From contig NZ_CP027727.1 of assembly GCF_003851685.1 (NCBI RefSeq), positions 1,364,001-1,428,000 on the forward strand: a DNA stretch of 64,000 nt, read 5' to 3'. Below are positions 53,715-61,969 of this stretch, in pieces. The notes beneath the pieces were generated by a model that saw nothing but the letters and a program-made list of their open reading frames with translations, had not been told where the DNA came from and searched no databases. Source of the stretch: Pseudomonas sp. R5-89-07. GTDB lineage: Bacteria > Pseudomonadota > Gammaproteobacteria > Pseudomonadales > Pseudomonadaceae. Every line of letters begins with the position of its first letter. Within the stretch, counting starts at the first letter, position 1. A program made the translations under genes and the position numbers.

Positions 53715-54716
53715 ATGAATGATTTACAGCTCGACGACTTCAAGACCGACGAAAACGCCGCCATGGTGCTGCTGGTCGACGACCAGGCCATGATTGGCGA
53801 GGCCGTGCGGCGCGGCCTGGCCCATGAAGAAAACATCGACTTCCACTTTTGCGCCGACCCGCACCAGGCGATCGCCCAGGCGATTCGCATCAAGCCGACG
53901 GTGATCCTGCAAGACCTGGTAATGCCCGGCCTCGACGGCCTGACCCTGGTGCGCGAATACCGCAATCATCCGGCAACGGCGAATATCCCGATCATCGTGC
54001 TCTCCACCAAAGAGGATCCGCTGATCAAGAGCGCAGCCTTTGCGGCCGGGGCCAACGATTACCTGGTCAAGCTGCCGGACAACATCGAACTGGTGGCGCG
54101 CATTCGCTATCACTCGCGCTCCTACATGACCCTGCTCCAGCGTGACGCGGCCTACCGTGCGCTGCGGGTTAGCCAGCAACAATTGCTGGACACCAACCTG
54201 GTGCTGCAACGGCTGATGAACTCCGATGGCTTGACCGGGCTGTCCAATCGCCGTCACTTCGACGAGTACCTGGAACTGGAATGGCGCCGTGCCATGCGCG
54301 ACCAGACCCAGCTCTCCTTGCTGATGATCGACGTGGATTTCTTCAAGACATTCAACGACAGCTTCGGTCACGTCGAAGGCGACGAAGCCCTGCGCAAGGT
54401 CGCCGCCACCATCCGCGAAGCCAGCAGCCGTCCCTCGGACCTGCCGGCGCGCTACGGCGGTGAAGAGTTCGCGTTGGTGCTGCCCAATACGTCGCCTGGC
54501 GGTGCGCGGCTGGTCGCGGAGAAACTGCGCATGGCCGTGGCCGCGCTGAACATTCCGCATATCGCGCCGGCTGAAGGTTCGAGCCTGACTATCAGCATCG
54601 GCTTGTCGACCCTGACGCCGGTGCAAGGCACCGATTGCCGCCAGTTGATCATGGCGGCGGACAAAGGCCTGTATACCGCCAAGCACAATGGGCGCAACCA
54701 GGTCGGCATCGAATAA
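53715..54716 (+). CDS. wspR: Diguanylate cyclase response regulator WspR
   Basis: A 333-residue output protein: receiver domain ([20 protein letters not shown]; phospho-Asp about residue 67 in [11 protein letters not shown]), helical linker, and GGDEF domain with active-site [12 protein letters not shown]. The inhibitory RxxD site, RPSD, lies five residues before GGEEF, so product feedback is preserved. Phosphorylation by WspE makes it form clusters and produce cyclic-di-GMP, which drives cellulose/biofilm production. The 52-base gap after wspF is the only spacing in the operon. Confidence 0.96.
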   Translation: MNDLQLDDFKTDENAAMVLLVDDQAMIGEAVRRGLAHEENIDFHFCADPHQAIAQAIRIKPTVILQDLVMPGLDGLTLVREYRNHPATANIPIIVLSTKEDPLIKSAAFAAGANDYLVKLPDNIELVARIRYHSRSYMTLLQRDAAYRALRVSQQQLLDTNLVLQRLMNSDGLTGLSNRRHFDEYLELEWRRAMRDQTQLSLLMIDVDFFKTFNDSFGHVEGDEALRKVAATIREASSRPSDLPARYGGEEFALVLPNTSPGGARLVAEKLRMAVAALNIPHIAPAEGSSLTISIGLSTLTPVQGTDCRQLIMAADKGLYTAKHNGRNQVGIE

Positions 54717-54737
54717 CTCAAGGCCGGCTCAAAGCCA

Positions 54738-54831
54738 AATGTGGGAGGGGGCTTGCCCCCGATAGCGGTGGGTCACTCAAAGATTATCTAACTGATCCAC
54801 CGTCATCGGGGGCAAGCCCCCTCCCACATTT
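54738..54831. repeat. REPIN (GTGGGAGGGGGCTTGC type)
   Basis: AATGTGGGAGGGGGCTTGCC at one end and its inverted copy (GGCAAGCCCCCTCCCACATT) at the other, separated by about 50 bases. Same type as the element at 35333-35426. It lies directly downstream of wspR and may mark the end of the wsp transcript. Confidence 0.92.
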
Positions 54832-54956
54832 AGATCTTCATGGGGCTTGGGATTGTGTACAAATCCCTGCCTTTTCGACCAGGCGGACTGCCGTTTCCAG
54901 GCGTTTGCCGGTATACTCGCCGGCTTTCAAAAGTTCGCCAACGAGTGCTGCCCGCC

Positions 54957-56052
54957 ATGGAAATCAACCCGATCCTTAACACCATCAAGGACCTGTCCGA
55001 GCGCTCCGAAACTATTCGGGGGTATCTTTGACTACGATCAAAAGCATGAGCGCCTGACCGAAGTCAATCGCGAGCTTGAAGATCCGAGCGTCTGGAACAA
55101 ACCTGAATATGCCCAGGAACTGGGCCGCGAGCGCGCTGCGCTGGCGCAGATCGTCGACACGCTCGACGAACTGAACACCGGCCTGGCCGACTGCCGCGAC
55201 CTGTTGGACATGGCCGTTGAAGAAAACGACGAAGGTGCAGTGGGCGATGTCGTCGCCGAGCTGGCCCGTCTCGAGGAAAACCTCGCCAAGCTTGAATTCC
55301 GCCGCATGTTCAGCCACGAAATGGACCCGAACAACGCCTACCTGGACATCCAGGCCGGCTCCGGTGGTACCGAGGCCCAGGACTGGGCCAACATCCTGCT
55401 GCGCATGTACCTGCGCTGGGCCGACAAGCGCGGTTTCGACGCGACCATCATGGAACTGTCGGCCGGTGAAGTGGCTGGCATCAAGGGCGCGACCGTGCAT
55501 ATCAAGGGCGAATACGCCTTTGGCTGGTTGCGTACCGAAATCGGCGTACACCGCCTGGTGCGCAAGAGCCCGTTCGACTCCGGCAACCGCCGCCATACCT
55601 CGTTCAGCGCTGTTTTCGTCTCGCCAGAGATCGATGACAAGGTGGAAATCGAGATCAACCCGGCCGACCTGCGCATCGACACCTACCGCTCCTCGGGTGC
55701 CGGTGGCCAGCACGTAAACACCACCGACTCGGCCGTGCGTATCACCCACGTACCGACCAACACCGTGGTCAGCTGCCAGAACGAGCGTTCCCAGCACGCG
55801 AACAAGGACACCGCCATGAAAATGCTGCGGGCCAAGTTGTACGAGCAGGAAATGCAGAAGCGCAACGCGGCTTCCCAGGCGCTGGAAGACACCAAGTCGG
55901 ACATCGGCTGGGGTCACCAGATCCGTTCTTATGTGCTCGATGCGTCGCGGATCAAGGATTTGCGCACTAACATCGAACGCAGCGACTGCGACAAGGTGCT
56001 CGACGGCGATATCGACGAATACCTGGAAGCCAGCCTCAAATCCGGCCTCTAA
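54957..56052 (+). CDS. prfB: Peptide chain release factor 2, with programmed +1 frameshift
   Basis: Encodes RF2 (364 residues after the shift), which releases proteins at UGA and UAA. ATG 54957 opens a frame of 24 codons ending GGG-type Shine-Dalgarno sequence, then CTT TGA C (stop at 55029-55031). Ribosomes skip T55029 and continue with GAC at 55030, the autoregulatory frameshift sensitive to RF2 level. Downstream are the specificity and GGQ motifs: [19 protein letters not shown] near residue 245. A second in-frame start is not needed. lysS follows 96 bases downstream, the conserved pair. Confidence 0.97.
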
Positions 56053-56148
56053 AGAACCCTGTAGGAGCGGGGGGGACGCCTAGTCCTTGCCTCGCGATCC
56101 CCAGCCGAAGGCTGGGGAAAACGTACCTGTGATGGAATTTCAAAAGAC

Positions 56149-57651
56149 ATGAGCGACCAACAACTCGACCCGCAAGCCCTGCAACAGGAAGAAAACTCCC
56201 TGATCGCCCTGCGCAAGGAAAAGCTTGCTGCCGAGCGCGCCAAGGGTAACGCCTTCCCCAACGACTTCCGCCGCGACAATTACTGCGATGCCCTGCAGAA
56301 ACAGTACGCGGACAAGACCAAGGAAGAGCTGGCGGAACTGGCGATCCCGGTCAAGGTGGCGGGTCGCATCATGCTCAACCGTGGCTCGTTCATGGTGATC
56401 CAGGACATGACCGGGCGTATCCAGGTCTACGTCAACCGCAAGACCCTGTCCGAAGAAACTCTGGCCTCGGTGAAAACCTGGGACATGGGCGACATCATCG
56501 CAGCCGAAGGCACCCTGGCCCGTTCCGGCAAGGGCGACCTGTACGTCGAGATGACCAACGTGCGCCTGCTGACCAAGTCGCTGCGCCCGCTGCCGGACAA
56601 GCACCACGGCCTGACCGACACCGAGCAGCGCTACCGCCAGCGCTACGTTGACCTGATCGTCAACGAAGACGTGCGCCAGACCTTCCGCGTGCGCTCGCAG
56701 GTCATCGCTCACATCCGCAGCTTCCTGATGCAGCGTGACTTCCTCGAGGTGGAAACGCCGATGCTGCAAACCATCCCCGGTGGTGCCGCAGCCAAGCCGT
56801 TCGAAACCCACCACAATGCGCTGGACCTGCCAATGTTCCTGCGTATCGCGCCGGAGCTGTACCTCAAGCGGCTGGTGGTTGGCGGCTTCGAAAAGGTCTT
56901 CGAGATCAACCGCAACTTCCGTAACGAAGGCGTCTCGACCCGTCACAACCCTGAATTCACCATGTTGGAGTTCTACCAGGCCTACGCCGACTACGAAGAT
57001 AACATGGACCTCACCGAAGAACTGTTCCGCGAGCTGGCGCAGCTGGTACTGGGCAGCACCGACGTGCCGTACGGCGACAAGGTCTTCCACTTCGGCGAGC
57101 CATTCGTGCGCCTCTCGGTGTTCGACTCGATCCTCAAGTACAACCCTGAGCTGACCGCCGATGATCTGAACGACATCGACAAGGCGCGTGCCATTGCCAA
57201 GAAAGCCGGCGCCAAGGTGCTGGGCTTCGAAGGCCTGGGCAAACTGCAGGTGATGATTTTCGAAGAGTTGGTGGAGCACAAGCTGGAACAGCCGCACTTC
57301 ATTACCCAGTACCCGTTCGAGGTATCGCCGCTGGCCCGTCGCAACGACGACAACCCGAACGTCACCGACCGTTTCGAGCTGTTCATCGGTGGCCGCGAAA
57401 TCGCCAACGCCTACTCCGAGCTCAACGACGCAGAAGATCAGGCCGAGCGCTTCATGGCCCAGGTGGCCGACAAGGATGCAGGTGATGACGAAGCCATGCA
57501 CTACGACGCCGACTTCGTACGTGCCTTGGAATACGGCATGCCGCCAACCGCTGGTGAAGGTATCGGCATCGACCGCCTGGTGATGCTGTTGACCAACTCG
57601 CCGTCGATCCGCGATGTGATCCTGTTCCCGCATATGCGGCCACAAGCGTAA
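56149..57651 (+). CDS. lysS: Lysyl-tRNA synthetase (class II)
   Basis: A 500-residue class II synthetase. It has an N-terminal OB-fold anticodon-binding domain ([20 protein letters not shown], about residues 65-145) and a catalytic domain with motif 1 ([24 protein letters not shown]), motif 2 ([20 protein letters not shown]) and motif 3 ([13 protein letters not shown] near 475). Length as in E. coli. ATG 56149 follows a degraded REP-like sequence and a GGCTGGGGA-containing gap. Closed by a terminator. Confidence 0.98.
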   Translation: MSDQQLDPQALQQEENSLIALRKEKLAAERAKGNAFPNDFRRDNYCDALQKQYADKTKEELAELAIPVKVAGRIMLNRGSFMVIQDMTGRIQVYVNRKTLSEETLASVKTWDMGDIIAAEGTLARSGKGDLYVEMTNVRLLTKSLRPLPDKHHGLTDTEQRYRQRYVDLIVNEDVRQTFRVRSQVIAHIRSFLMQRDFLEVETPMLQTIPGGAAAKPFETHHNALDLPMFLRIAPELYLKRLVVGGFEKVFEINRNFRNEGVSTRHNPEFTMLEFYQAYADYEDNMDLTEELFRELAQLVLGSTDVPYGDKVFHFGEPFVRLSVFDSILKYNPELTADDLNDIDKARAIAKKAGAKVLGFEGLGKLQVMIFEELVEHKLEQPHFITQYPFEVSPLARRNDDNPNVTDRFELFIGGREIANAYSELNDAEDQAERFMAQVADKDAGDDEAMHYDADFVRALEYGMPPTAGEGIGIDRLVMLLTNSPSIRDVILFPHMRPQA

Positions 57652-57666
57652 CCGTAGCGAAATCAG

Positions 57667-57694
57667 AAGCCGCCTTTTATAAGGCGGCTTTTTT
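57667..57694 (+). terminator. Terminator of lysS
   Basis: AGCCGCCTT-TTAT-AAGGCGGCT followed by TTTTT, about 15 bases after the lysS stop. Confidence 0.92.
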
Positions 57695-57757
57695 ATGTGG
57701 CGTGAACTCGCGTCAAGCAAACAGCGCCAGATTTTTTTCCAGTCAAGGATGTGTGTG

Positions 57758-58474
57758 GTGAACCGCGTAATGGCTCAAGAAGGCGCCGCCGGCATTGCCG
57801 CTGCCGTGGCAGAAAGCGTCCAGTACCAAGGCCGCAAGGCCAGCCGCCGGGGCAGTGAACAGCGCCGGCAAGACATTCTCGATGCAGCCATGCGCATCGT
57901 CGTGCGCGATGGCGTGCGGGCCGTGCGCCACCGGGCCGTGGCGGCGGAGGCCGGCGTACCGTTGTCGGCGACCACCTACTACTTCAAGGACATTGACGAC
58001 CTGCTCACCGACACCTTCGCCCAATACGTCGAACGCAGTGCGGCCTTCATGGGCAAGCTGTGGGTGCGCAACGAAGGCCTGCTGCGTGAGATGGTCGCCT
58101 ACGGTGACGGCAGCCCGGCGTCGCGCTCGCAACTGGCCGATGACATTGCGCGGCTGACCGCCGACTATGTGCAGCGCCAACTGGTCAACCGCCGCGAATA
58201 CCTGATGGCCGAGCAGGCCTTTCGCCAGGAAGCCTTGTTGAACCCGCGACTTGCCGAACTGGTACGCTCCCACCAACAGATCCTGTTGCAGGGCACCGGG
58301 CAGTTTTTCCAGGTACTGGGCTCCCGTGAGCCGCAACAGGATGCCAAGGTGTTGACGGCGATTATCAGTCGGATGGAATATCAGGGCCTGTTGGGCGGCG
58401 CAGAGCCTCTGGCCGCTGACGAGATGCTGGAGATACTCAAGCGCTACATGCACCTGGTGTTGGCCTCGGTCTGA
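57758..58474 (+). CDS. TetR-family transcriptional regulator
   Basis: A 238-residue regulator if GTG 57758 is used, which has AAGGA eight bases upstream; ATG 57770 is an alternative. The N-terminal helix-turn-helix is at about residues 32-75 (RRQDILDAAMRIVVRDGVRA, GVPLSATTYYFKDIDDLL). The helical C-terminal ligand domain has no recognisable specificity. The same gene follows lysS in P. aeruginosa (PA3699). It may control the genes 48 bases downstream, starting with the QEGLA-motif protein, but no operator was recognised. Confidence 0.88.
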   Translation: MNRVMAQEGAAGIAAAVAESVQYQGRKASRRGSEQRRQDILDAAMRIVVRDGVRAVRHRAVAAEAGVPLSATTYYFKDIDDLLTDTFAQYVERSAAFMGKLWVRNEGLLREMVAYGDGSPASRSQLADDIARLTADYVQRQLVNRREYLMAEQAFRQEALLNPRLAELVRSHQQILLQGTGQFFQVLGSREPQQDAKVLTAIISRMEYQGLLGGAEPLAADEMLEILKRYMHLVLASV

Positions 58475-58521
58475 TCACCAGGGATGTTCGATAAAGGCCA
58501 CGTTTAAAGAGGAAGCACCGG

Positions 58522-59799
58522 GTGGACGATTACCAGCAGACGATACGCAGCTTGTCCGACCGCATTGTGCTGGCGCAAACGCCGATCCGCGTCCTCGACG
58601 CCGTGAAGTGGGATGAGAATATTCGCCAGGGCTTTCTCAAGGCCAAGGGCAAGGCCATGCCTGCCGTGGACCGCGATTACTACCTGAACCGACCGTTGTC
58701 GTTCGACTCCAGCGCGGTCAAGCTGGAATTCCAGAACATCGAGCGCGACATCACTCGCCGCCTTGGCCAGTTCAGCCCGGTGGGGCAGATCATGCGTCGG
58801 ATGTGCCGTGAGTACCGCATGGTCGTGCGCATGCTCGAAGCCCGTGGCACCGAGGATTTCGGCCTGATTTCCCAGGAACTCTACGGCGCTGCGTCCGACG
58901 CCTTCCACGCTGGCGACCCGACCCTGGCCGACCTGGGCCTGATGCTCTCGGACTATCTGAACAATATCGACGGCCGTGGCGACCTCAAGGACGAAGCCAA
59001 GACCCTGACCGCCAAGGACGCCGTCGCCTTGCTGCAAACGCGCTTGAACAAGGTGTTCGGCGAGGCTGAAGAAACCATCCGTGTGTTCGAATCCGATGGC
59101 ATCGTCGCCGATGCGGCGGCGGGCGCCGACTACATCAAGATCCGCGCCGACGCGATGTTCAACGACCGTGACGTGCGCGCCCTGGAAGTACACGAAGGCC
59201 TGGTGCATGTGGGCACAACCCTCAATGGCCAGAACCAGCCGATCTGCACGTTCCTGTCCAAGGGCCCACCGTCCTCCACCGTGACCCAGGAAGGCCTGGC
59301 GATCCTGATGGAGATCATCACGTTTGCCTCTTACCCCAGCCGGCTGCGCAAACTGACCAACCGTACCCGCGCCATTCATATGGTGGAGGAGGGCGCCGAC
59401 TTCCTGCAGGTGTTCGAGTTCTTCCGCGAGCAAGGCTTTGAAATGGCGGAAAGCTACGGCAACGCCAGCCGGGTGTTCCGTGGCTCGGTGCCGACCGGCC
59501 TGCCGTTTACCAAGGACCTGTCCTACCTCAAGGGCTTCATCATGGTCTACAACTACATCCAGCTGGCGGTGCGCAAGGGCAAGCTGGAACAAGTGCCGCT
59601 GTTGTTCTGCGGCAAGACCACGCTCGAAGACATGCGCACCTTGCGCCAACTGGTCGATGAAGGCCTGGTAGTGCCACCCAAGTACCTGCCCGAACAGTTC
59701 CGCGATATGAACGCACTGGCGGCATGGATGTGCTTCTCCAACTTCCTCAACCATTTGAGCCTGGATCGCATCGAGGCGGATTACTCCAATATCCTCTGA
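58522..59799 (+). CDS. QEGLA-motif protein, DUF1704/MATCAP-like metallopeptidase family
   Basis: A 425-residue protein of the family named for its QEGLA motif (TVTQEGLAILMEI, near residue 255), annotated as modulating flavohaemoglobin expression. It also contains HEGLVH at about residue 231, the HEXXXH zinc motif of the MATCAP/DUF1704 peptidases, in which the QEGLA Glu acts as further ligand. The bacterial substrate is unknown. GTG 58522 has GAGGAAG upstream. It is probably co-transcribed with the TetR gene before it and the hydrolase after it. Confidence 0.87.
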   Translation: MDDYQQTIRSLSDRIVLAQTPIRVLDAVKWDENIRQGFLKAKGKAMPAVDRDYYLNRPLSFDSSAVKLEFQNIERDITRRLGQFSPVGQIMRRMCREYRMVVRMLEARGTEDFGLISQELYGAASDAFHAGDPTLADLGLMLSDYLNNIDGRGDLKDEAKTLTAKDAVALLQTRLNKVFGEAEETIRVFESDGIVADAAAGADYIKIRADAMFNDRDVRALEVHEGLVHVGTTLNGQNQPICTFLSKGPPSSTVTQEGLAILMEIITFASYPSRLRKLTNRTRAIHMVEEGADFLQVFEFFREQGFEMAESYGNASRVFRGSVPTGLPFTKDLSYLKGFIMVYNYIQLAVRKGKLEQVPLLFCGKTTLEDMRTLRQLVDEGLVVPPKYLPEQFRDMNALAAWMCFSNFLNHLSLDRIEADYSNIL

Positions 59800-59828
59800 A
59801 TTTCATCTCAATCACGAGGCTTCAACGG

Positions 59829-60734
59829 ATGAGAATCCTCGGCATTCTTTGCCTGCTACTCACACTGAACGGCTGCAGCTCGTTGCTGTTCTACCCGGAG
59901 CCCGGCCTGCCGTTCACGCCGGAAAAAGCCCATCTGGCGTACCGTGACGTCAGCCTCACCACCGTCGACGGCGTGAAACTGCATGCCTGGTGGCTGCCGG
60001 CCAAGCCCGGCGTGCCCGTCAAAGGCACGGTGCTGCACCTGCACGGCAACGGCGGCAACCTGGCCTGGCATCTGGGCGGCAGTTGGTGGTTGCCGGAGCA
60101 GGGCTACCAAGTGCTGTTGCTGGACTACCGCGGCTATGGGCTCTCCGAAGGCAAGCCGTCGTTGCCGGCCATCTATCAGGACGTGGACGCCGCCTTCAGT
60201 TGGCTGGACAAGGCGCCCGAAGCCCGTGGCCAGCCACTGATCGTGCTTGGCCAGAGCCTGGGCGGCGCGTTGGCGGTGCATTACCTGGCGGCTCACCCCG
60301 AGCGCCAGCTCCAGCTCAAGGCCCTGGTGCTGGATGGCGTGCCTGCCAGTTATCGTGACGTAGGACAATTCGCCCTAAGCACTTCCTGGTTAACCTGGCC
60401 GTTCCAGGTGCCCCTTTCCTGGCTGGTGCCCGACGCCGACAGCGCGGTCAACGCCATGCCCCGACTGACAGGCGTGCCCAAGTTACTGTTTCACAGCCTG
60501 GATGATCCGATCGTGCCCGTGTCCAACGGCATCCGCCTGTACCAGGCGGCGCCCCCACCCAGGGTGTTGCAACTGACGCGAGGTGGGCATGTGCAGACGT
60601 TCGCTGACAAGACCTGGCAAACCGTGATGCTGCGTTACCTGGATGACCCGCTGCATTTCAACGGTCTGCGACGTCTCGGCGAAATTCCGAATTATCCCGT
60701 TCCCAAAGCTGCCCCATCAGAGAGCCCGCAATGA
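59829..60734 (+). CDS. Alpha/beta-hydrolase lipoprotein
   Basis: A 301-residue lipoprotein hydrolase. The signal peptide ends in a lipobox LNGC at residues 14-17 (LLLTLNGCSSLLF). The hydrolase fold includes the oxyanion strand VLHLHGNGGNLAWHLG, LLDYRGYGLSEGKPSL and the nucleophile elbow GQSLGGALAV (about residue 142). Asp in DDPIVPVSNG and His in GGHVQTFA complete the triad. It resembles the BEM46/YfhR group of serine hydrolases; the substrate is unknown. It is the homologue of a gene in the same place in P. aeruginosa. Confidence 0.9.
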   Translation: MRILGILCLLLTLNGCSSLLFYPEPGLPFTPEKAHLAYRDVSLTTVDGVKLHAWWLPAKPGVPVKGTVLHLHGNGGNLAWHLGGSWWLPEQGYQVLLLDYRGYGLSEGKPSLPAIYQDVDAAFSWLDKAPEARGQPLIVLGQSLGGALAVHYLAAHPERQLQLKALVLDGVPASYRDVGQFALSTSWLTWPFQVPLSWLVPDADSAVNAMPRLTGVPKLLFHSLDDPIVPVSNGIRLYQAAPPPRVLQLTRGGHVQTFADKTWQTVMLRYLDDPLHFNGLRRLGEIPNYPVPKAAPSESPQ

Positions 60735-61057
60735 GTGAAGAGCGCAACATGATCCCGCTGATACTTACTGGCATTGGCACCATCATCGGTACCGTCGGTT
60801 GCTTGTGGTACTACGGTTACCTGCACTTCGCCAAGCCAGAGGATGCGCTGTTGCTCAGCGATTTCACTATGCTCAAGACCGTGCCGGGCGAAGACTACAA
60901 AGTCTCACTGACCCCGGCCGCTCAAGTGGCCCAATGCGTAGAGGGTGTACTGGTGATGTTCGATACCGAGCAGAAAGGCCTGAGCGGCGTACTGGTGAAC
61001 AACAAGAAGCAGGCCGTGCGTTGCATCGGGCAGGAAACTCCGCAACTGCAGCAGTGA
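60731..61057 (+). CDS. Conserved membrane-anchored protein (108 aa), unknown
   Basis: A 108-residue protein overlapping the hydrolase stop by 4 bases (ATGA), so co-translated with it. There is one N-terminal membrane segment (MIPLILTGIGTIIGTVGCLW, residues 7-26), then a small soluble domain with two Cys (AQCVEGVLV and AVRCIGQET). I recognise no family; P. aeruginosa has a comparable small gene downstream of the hydrolase. Location probably inner membrane with the domain outside. Confidence 0.75.
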   Translation: MSEERNMIPLILTGIGTIIGTVGCLWYYGYLHFAKPEDALLLSDFTMLKTVPGEDYKVSLTPAAQVAQCVEGVLVMFDTEQKGLSGVLVNNKKQAVRCIGQETPQLQQ

Positions 61058-61138
61058 GCGCAGGCTTCCCCGCCGTGGGAAAGTGCCGTTACTTCCACAG
61101 ATTATCGATTTGACGCCTGTCAGCCAGCCCCGCTGAGC

Positions 61139-61166
61139 GGAACCATCCTGACTCACCTGCCACAGA
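61139..61166 (+). promoter_or_regulatory. hrp box (HrpL-dependent promoter) 1
   Basis: GGAACC at 61139-61144, a 15-base spacer, then CCACAGA at 61160-61166: an exact match to the HrpL sigma-factor promoter GGAACC-N15/16-CCACNNA. It lies 62 bases upstream of the harpin-like gene on the same strand. Confidence 0.85.
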
Positions 61167-61170
61167 TCAT

Positions 61171-61204
61171 GGACTGATCAGCGATGCTGACCAGTCCATT
61201 TTTA
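61171..61204 (+). terminator. Terminator hairpin directly downstream of hrp box 1
   Basis: GGACTGATCAGC-GAT-GCTGACCAGTCC (one mismatch in 12 pairs) followed by ATTTTTATT. It can end the transcript of the upstream hydrolase operon. It also lies at the expected start of the HrpL transcript, where it would form a 5-prime stem-loop. Confidence 0.75.
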
Positions 61205-61227
61205 TTCATTGGTTGGAGTGAGCGTTT

Positions 61228-61590
61228 ATGGCGGGAATCAACGGAGTATCGGGTGGTGGCGCAAATATGGGCGGCATGGGCGGTGTGGGTAACACTGGCA
61301 ATAGCCAGGGAGGCTCTGGGCAAGGTCTGGATCAGCAGATTCAAGACGTAAAGAATCAGATTCAGGAACTCAAATCCAAAGGCTCTCAAGGAAACCAGGG
61401 CAATAGCGGTGCGGGTGGGGAAGATCCCCTGACGGCACTGGAGGAGTTACTCAAGAAACTGCTCGCGCAGAAGGCTGGCGGTGCTCAGGGTGGTCAAGGC
61501 GCACAGGATGGCCAGAGCGGTGGACAGGACGAGGGCCAGGGCCAGATCCAGTCTCCGCAATCGCAAGGTACAGGCCCGGTCGGCTTCTGA
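61228..61590 (+). CDS. Harpin-like Gly/Gln-rich protein, HrpL-controlled
   Basis: A 120-residue protein without Cys, Trp or signal peptide and very rich in Gly, Gln, Ser and Asn. Order: a glycine-rich start (GVSGGGANMGGMGGVGNTGN), a coiled-coil helix (LDQQIQDVKNQIQELKSKG, about residues 34-52), a QGNQGNSG stretch, an amphipathic helix (DPLTALEELLKKLLAQK), and a Gly/Gln-rich tail. Composition and layout resemble Hpa1/HrpZ-type harpins, heat-stable proteins secreted by type III systems. With an exact hrp box upstream, a secreted harpin is the best inference. No other type III gene is in the window. Confidence 0.7.
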   Translation: MAGINGVSGGGANMGGMGGVGNTGNSQGGSGQGLDQQIQDVKNQIQELKSKGSQGNQGNSGAGGEDPLTALEELLKKLLAQKAGGAQGGQGAQDGQSGGQDEGQGQIQSPQSQGTGPVGF

Positions 61591-61604
61591 TTAGTGCCTT
61601 CCAG

Positions 61605-61629
61605 AAAACCGCCTTCATTGGCGGTTTTT
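61605..61629 (+). terminator. Terminator of the harpin-like gene
   Basis: AAAACCGCC-TTCATT-GGCGGTTTTT, 15 bases after the stop; it separates the gene from the second hrp box. Confidence 0.9.
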
Positions 61630-61672
61630 CATGTCCACAAGCGACCGGCCGTCGTTCTTGACCCGGCTATCT

Positions 61673-61700
61673 GGAACCGCATCGCGGCAGATGCCACACA
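61673..61700 (+). promoter_or_regulatory. hrp box (HrpL-dependent promoter) 2
   Basis: GGAACC at 61673-61678, a 15-base spacer, CCACACA at 61694-61700: a second exact hrp box with the same spacing as the first, 34 bases upstream of the small gene starting at 61734. Confidence 0.85.
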
Positions 61701-61733
61701 GCGATGTAATTTACACAAAGCGGGGCCAAGAAT

Positions 61734-61940
61734 GTGGCGATAACTATTGCTGCAATACGCAACATGCTGGACATGGCCAGGGGGCAACAGGCGCTGGAGC
61801 GGGAAGGCGCCGAGGACGATGAACTCAAGCAACTGATGGATAAGCTGTCGCAGAATACTTATGGCTCGAAAATCCAAATGCCCGCCGACGATACTCACCG
61901 CACCATCCAGTTTGACGAACCGAAAAAAAACCCACCGTAA
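61734..61940 (+). CDS. Small HrpL-controlled protein (68 aa), unknown
   Basis: Read from GTG 61734 it gives MAITIAAIRNMLDMARGQQA; ATG 61764 would give 58 residues. The product is mostly helical and charged (ALEREGAEDDELKQLMDKLS) with a polar C terminus ending KKNPP. The last codons lie inside the terminator that follows. No family is recognised. With its own hrp box it could be a type III-secreted protein, a helper or a chaperone. The start is uncertain because no strong Shine-Dalgarno precedes either codon. Confidence 0.6.
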   Translation: MAITIAAIRNMLDMARGQQALEREGAEDDELKQLMDKLSQNTYGSKIQMPADDTHRTIQFDEPKKNPP

Positions 61941-61952
61941 GGTGGGTTTTTT
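61923..61952. terminator. Bidirectional terminator between the small hrp gene and lptF
   Basis: AAAAAAAACCCACC-GTAA-GGTGGGTTTTTT. Symmetrical A/T runs let it end both converging transcripts; the stop codon of the plus-strand gene is in the loop. Confidence 0.92.
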
Positions 61953-61969
61953 CATACTGCTGCATTCAA

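Noticed and set aside
56059..56110. TGTAGGAGCGGGGGGGACGC, REP-like sequence between prfB and lysS
   Set aside because: Only a degraded half-site without the inverted partner; not counted as a REPIN.
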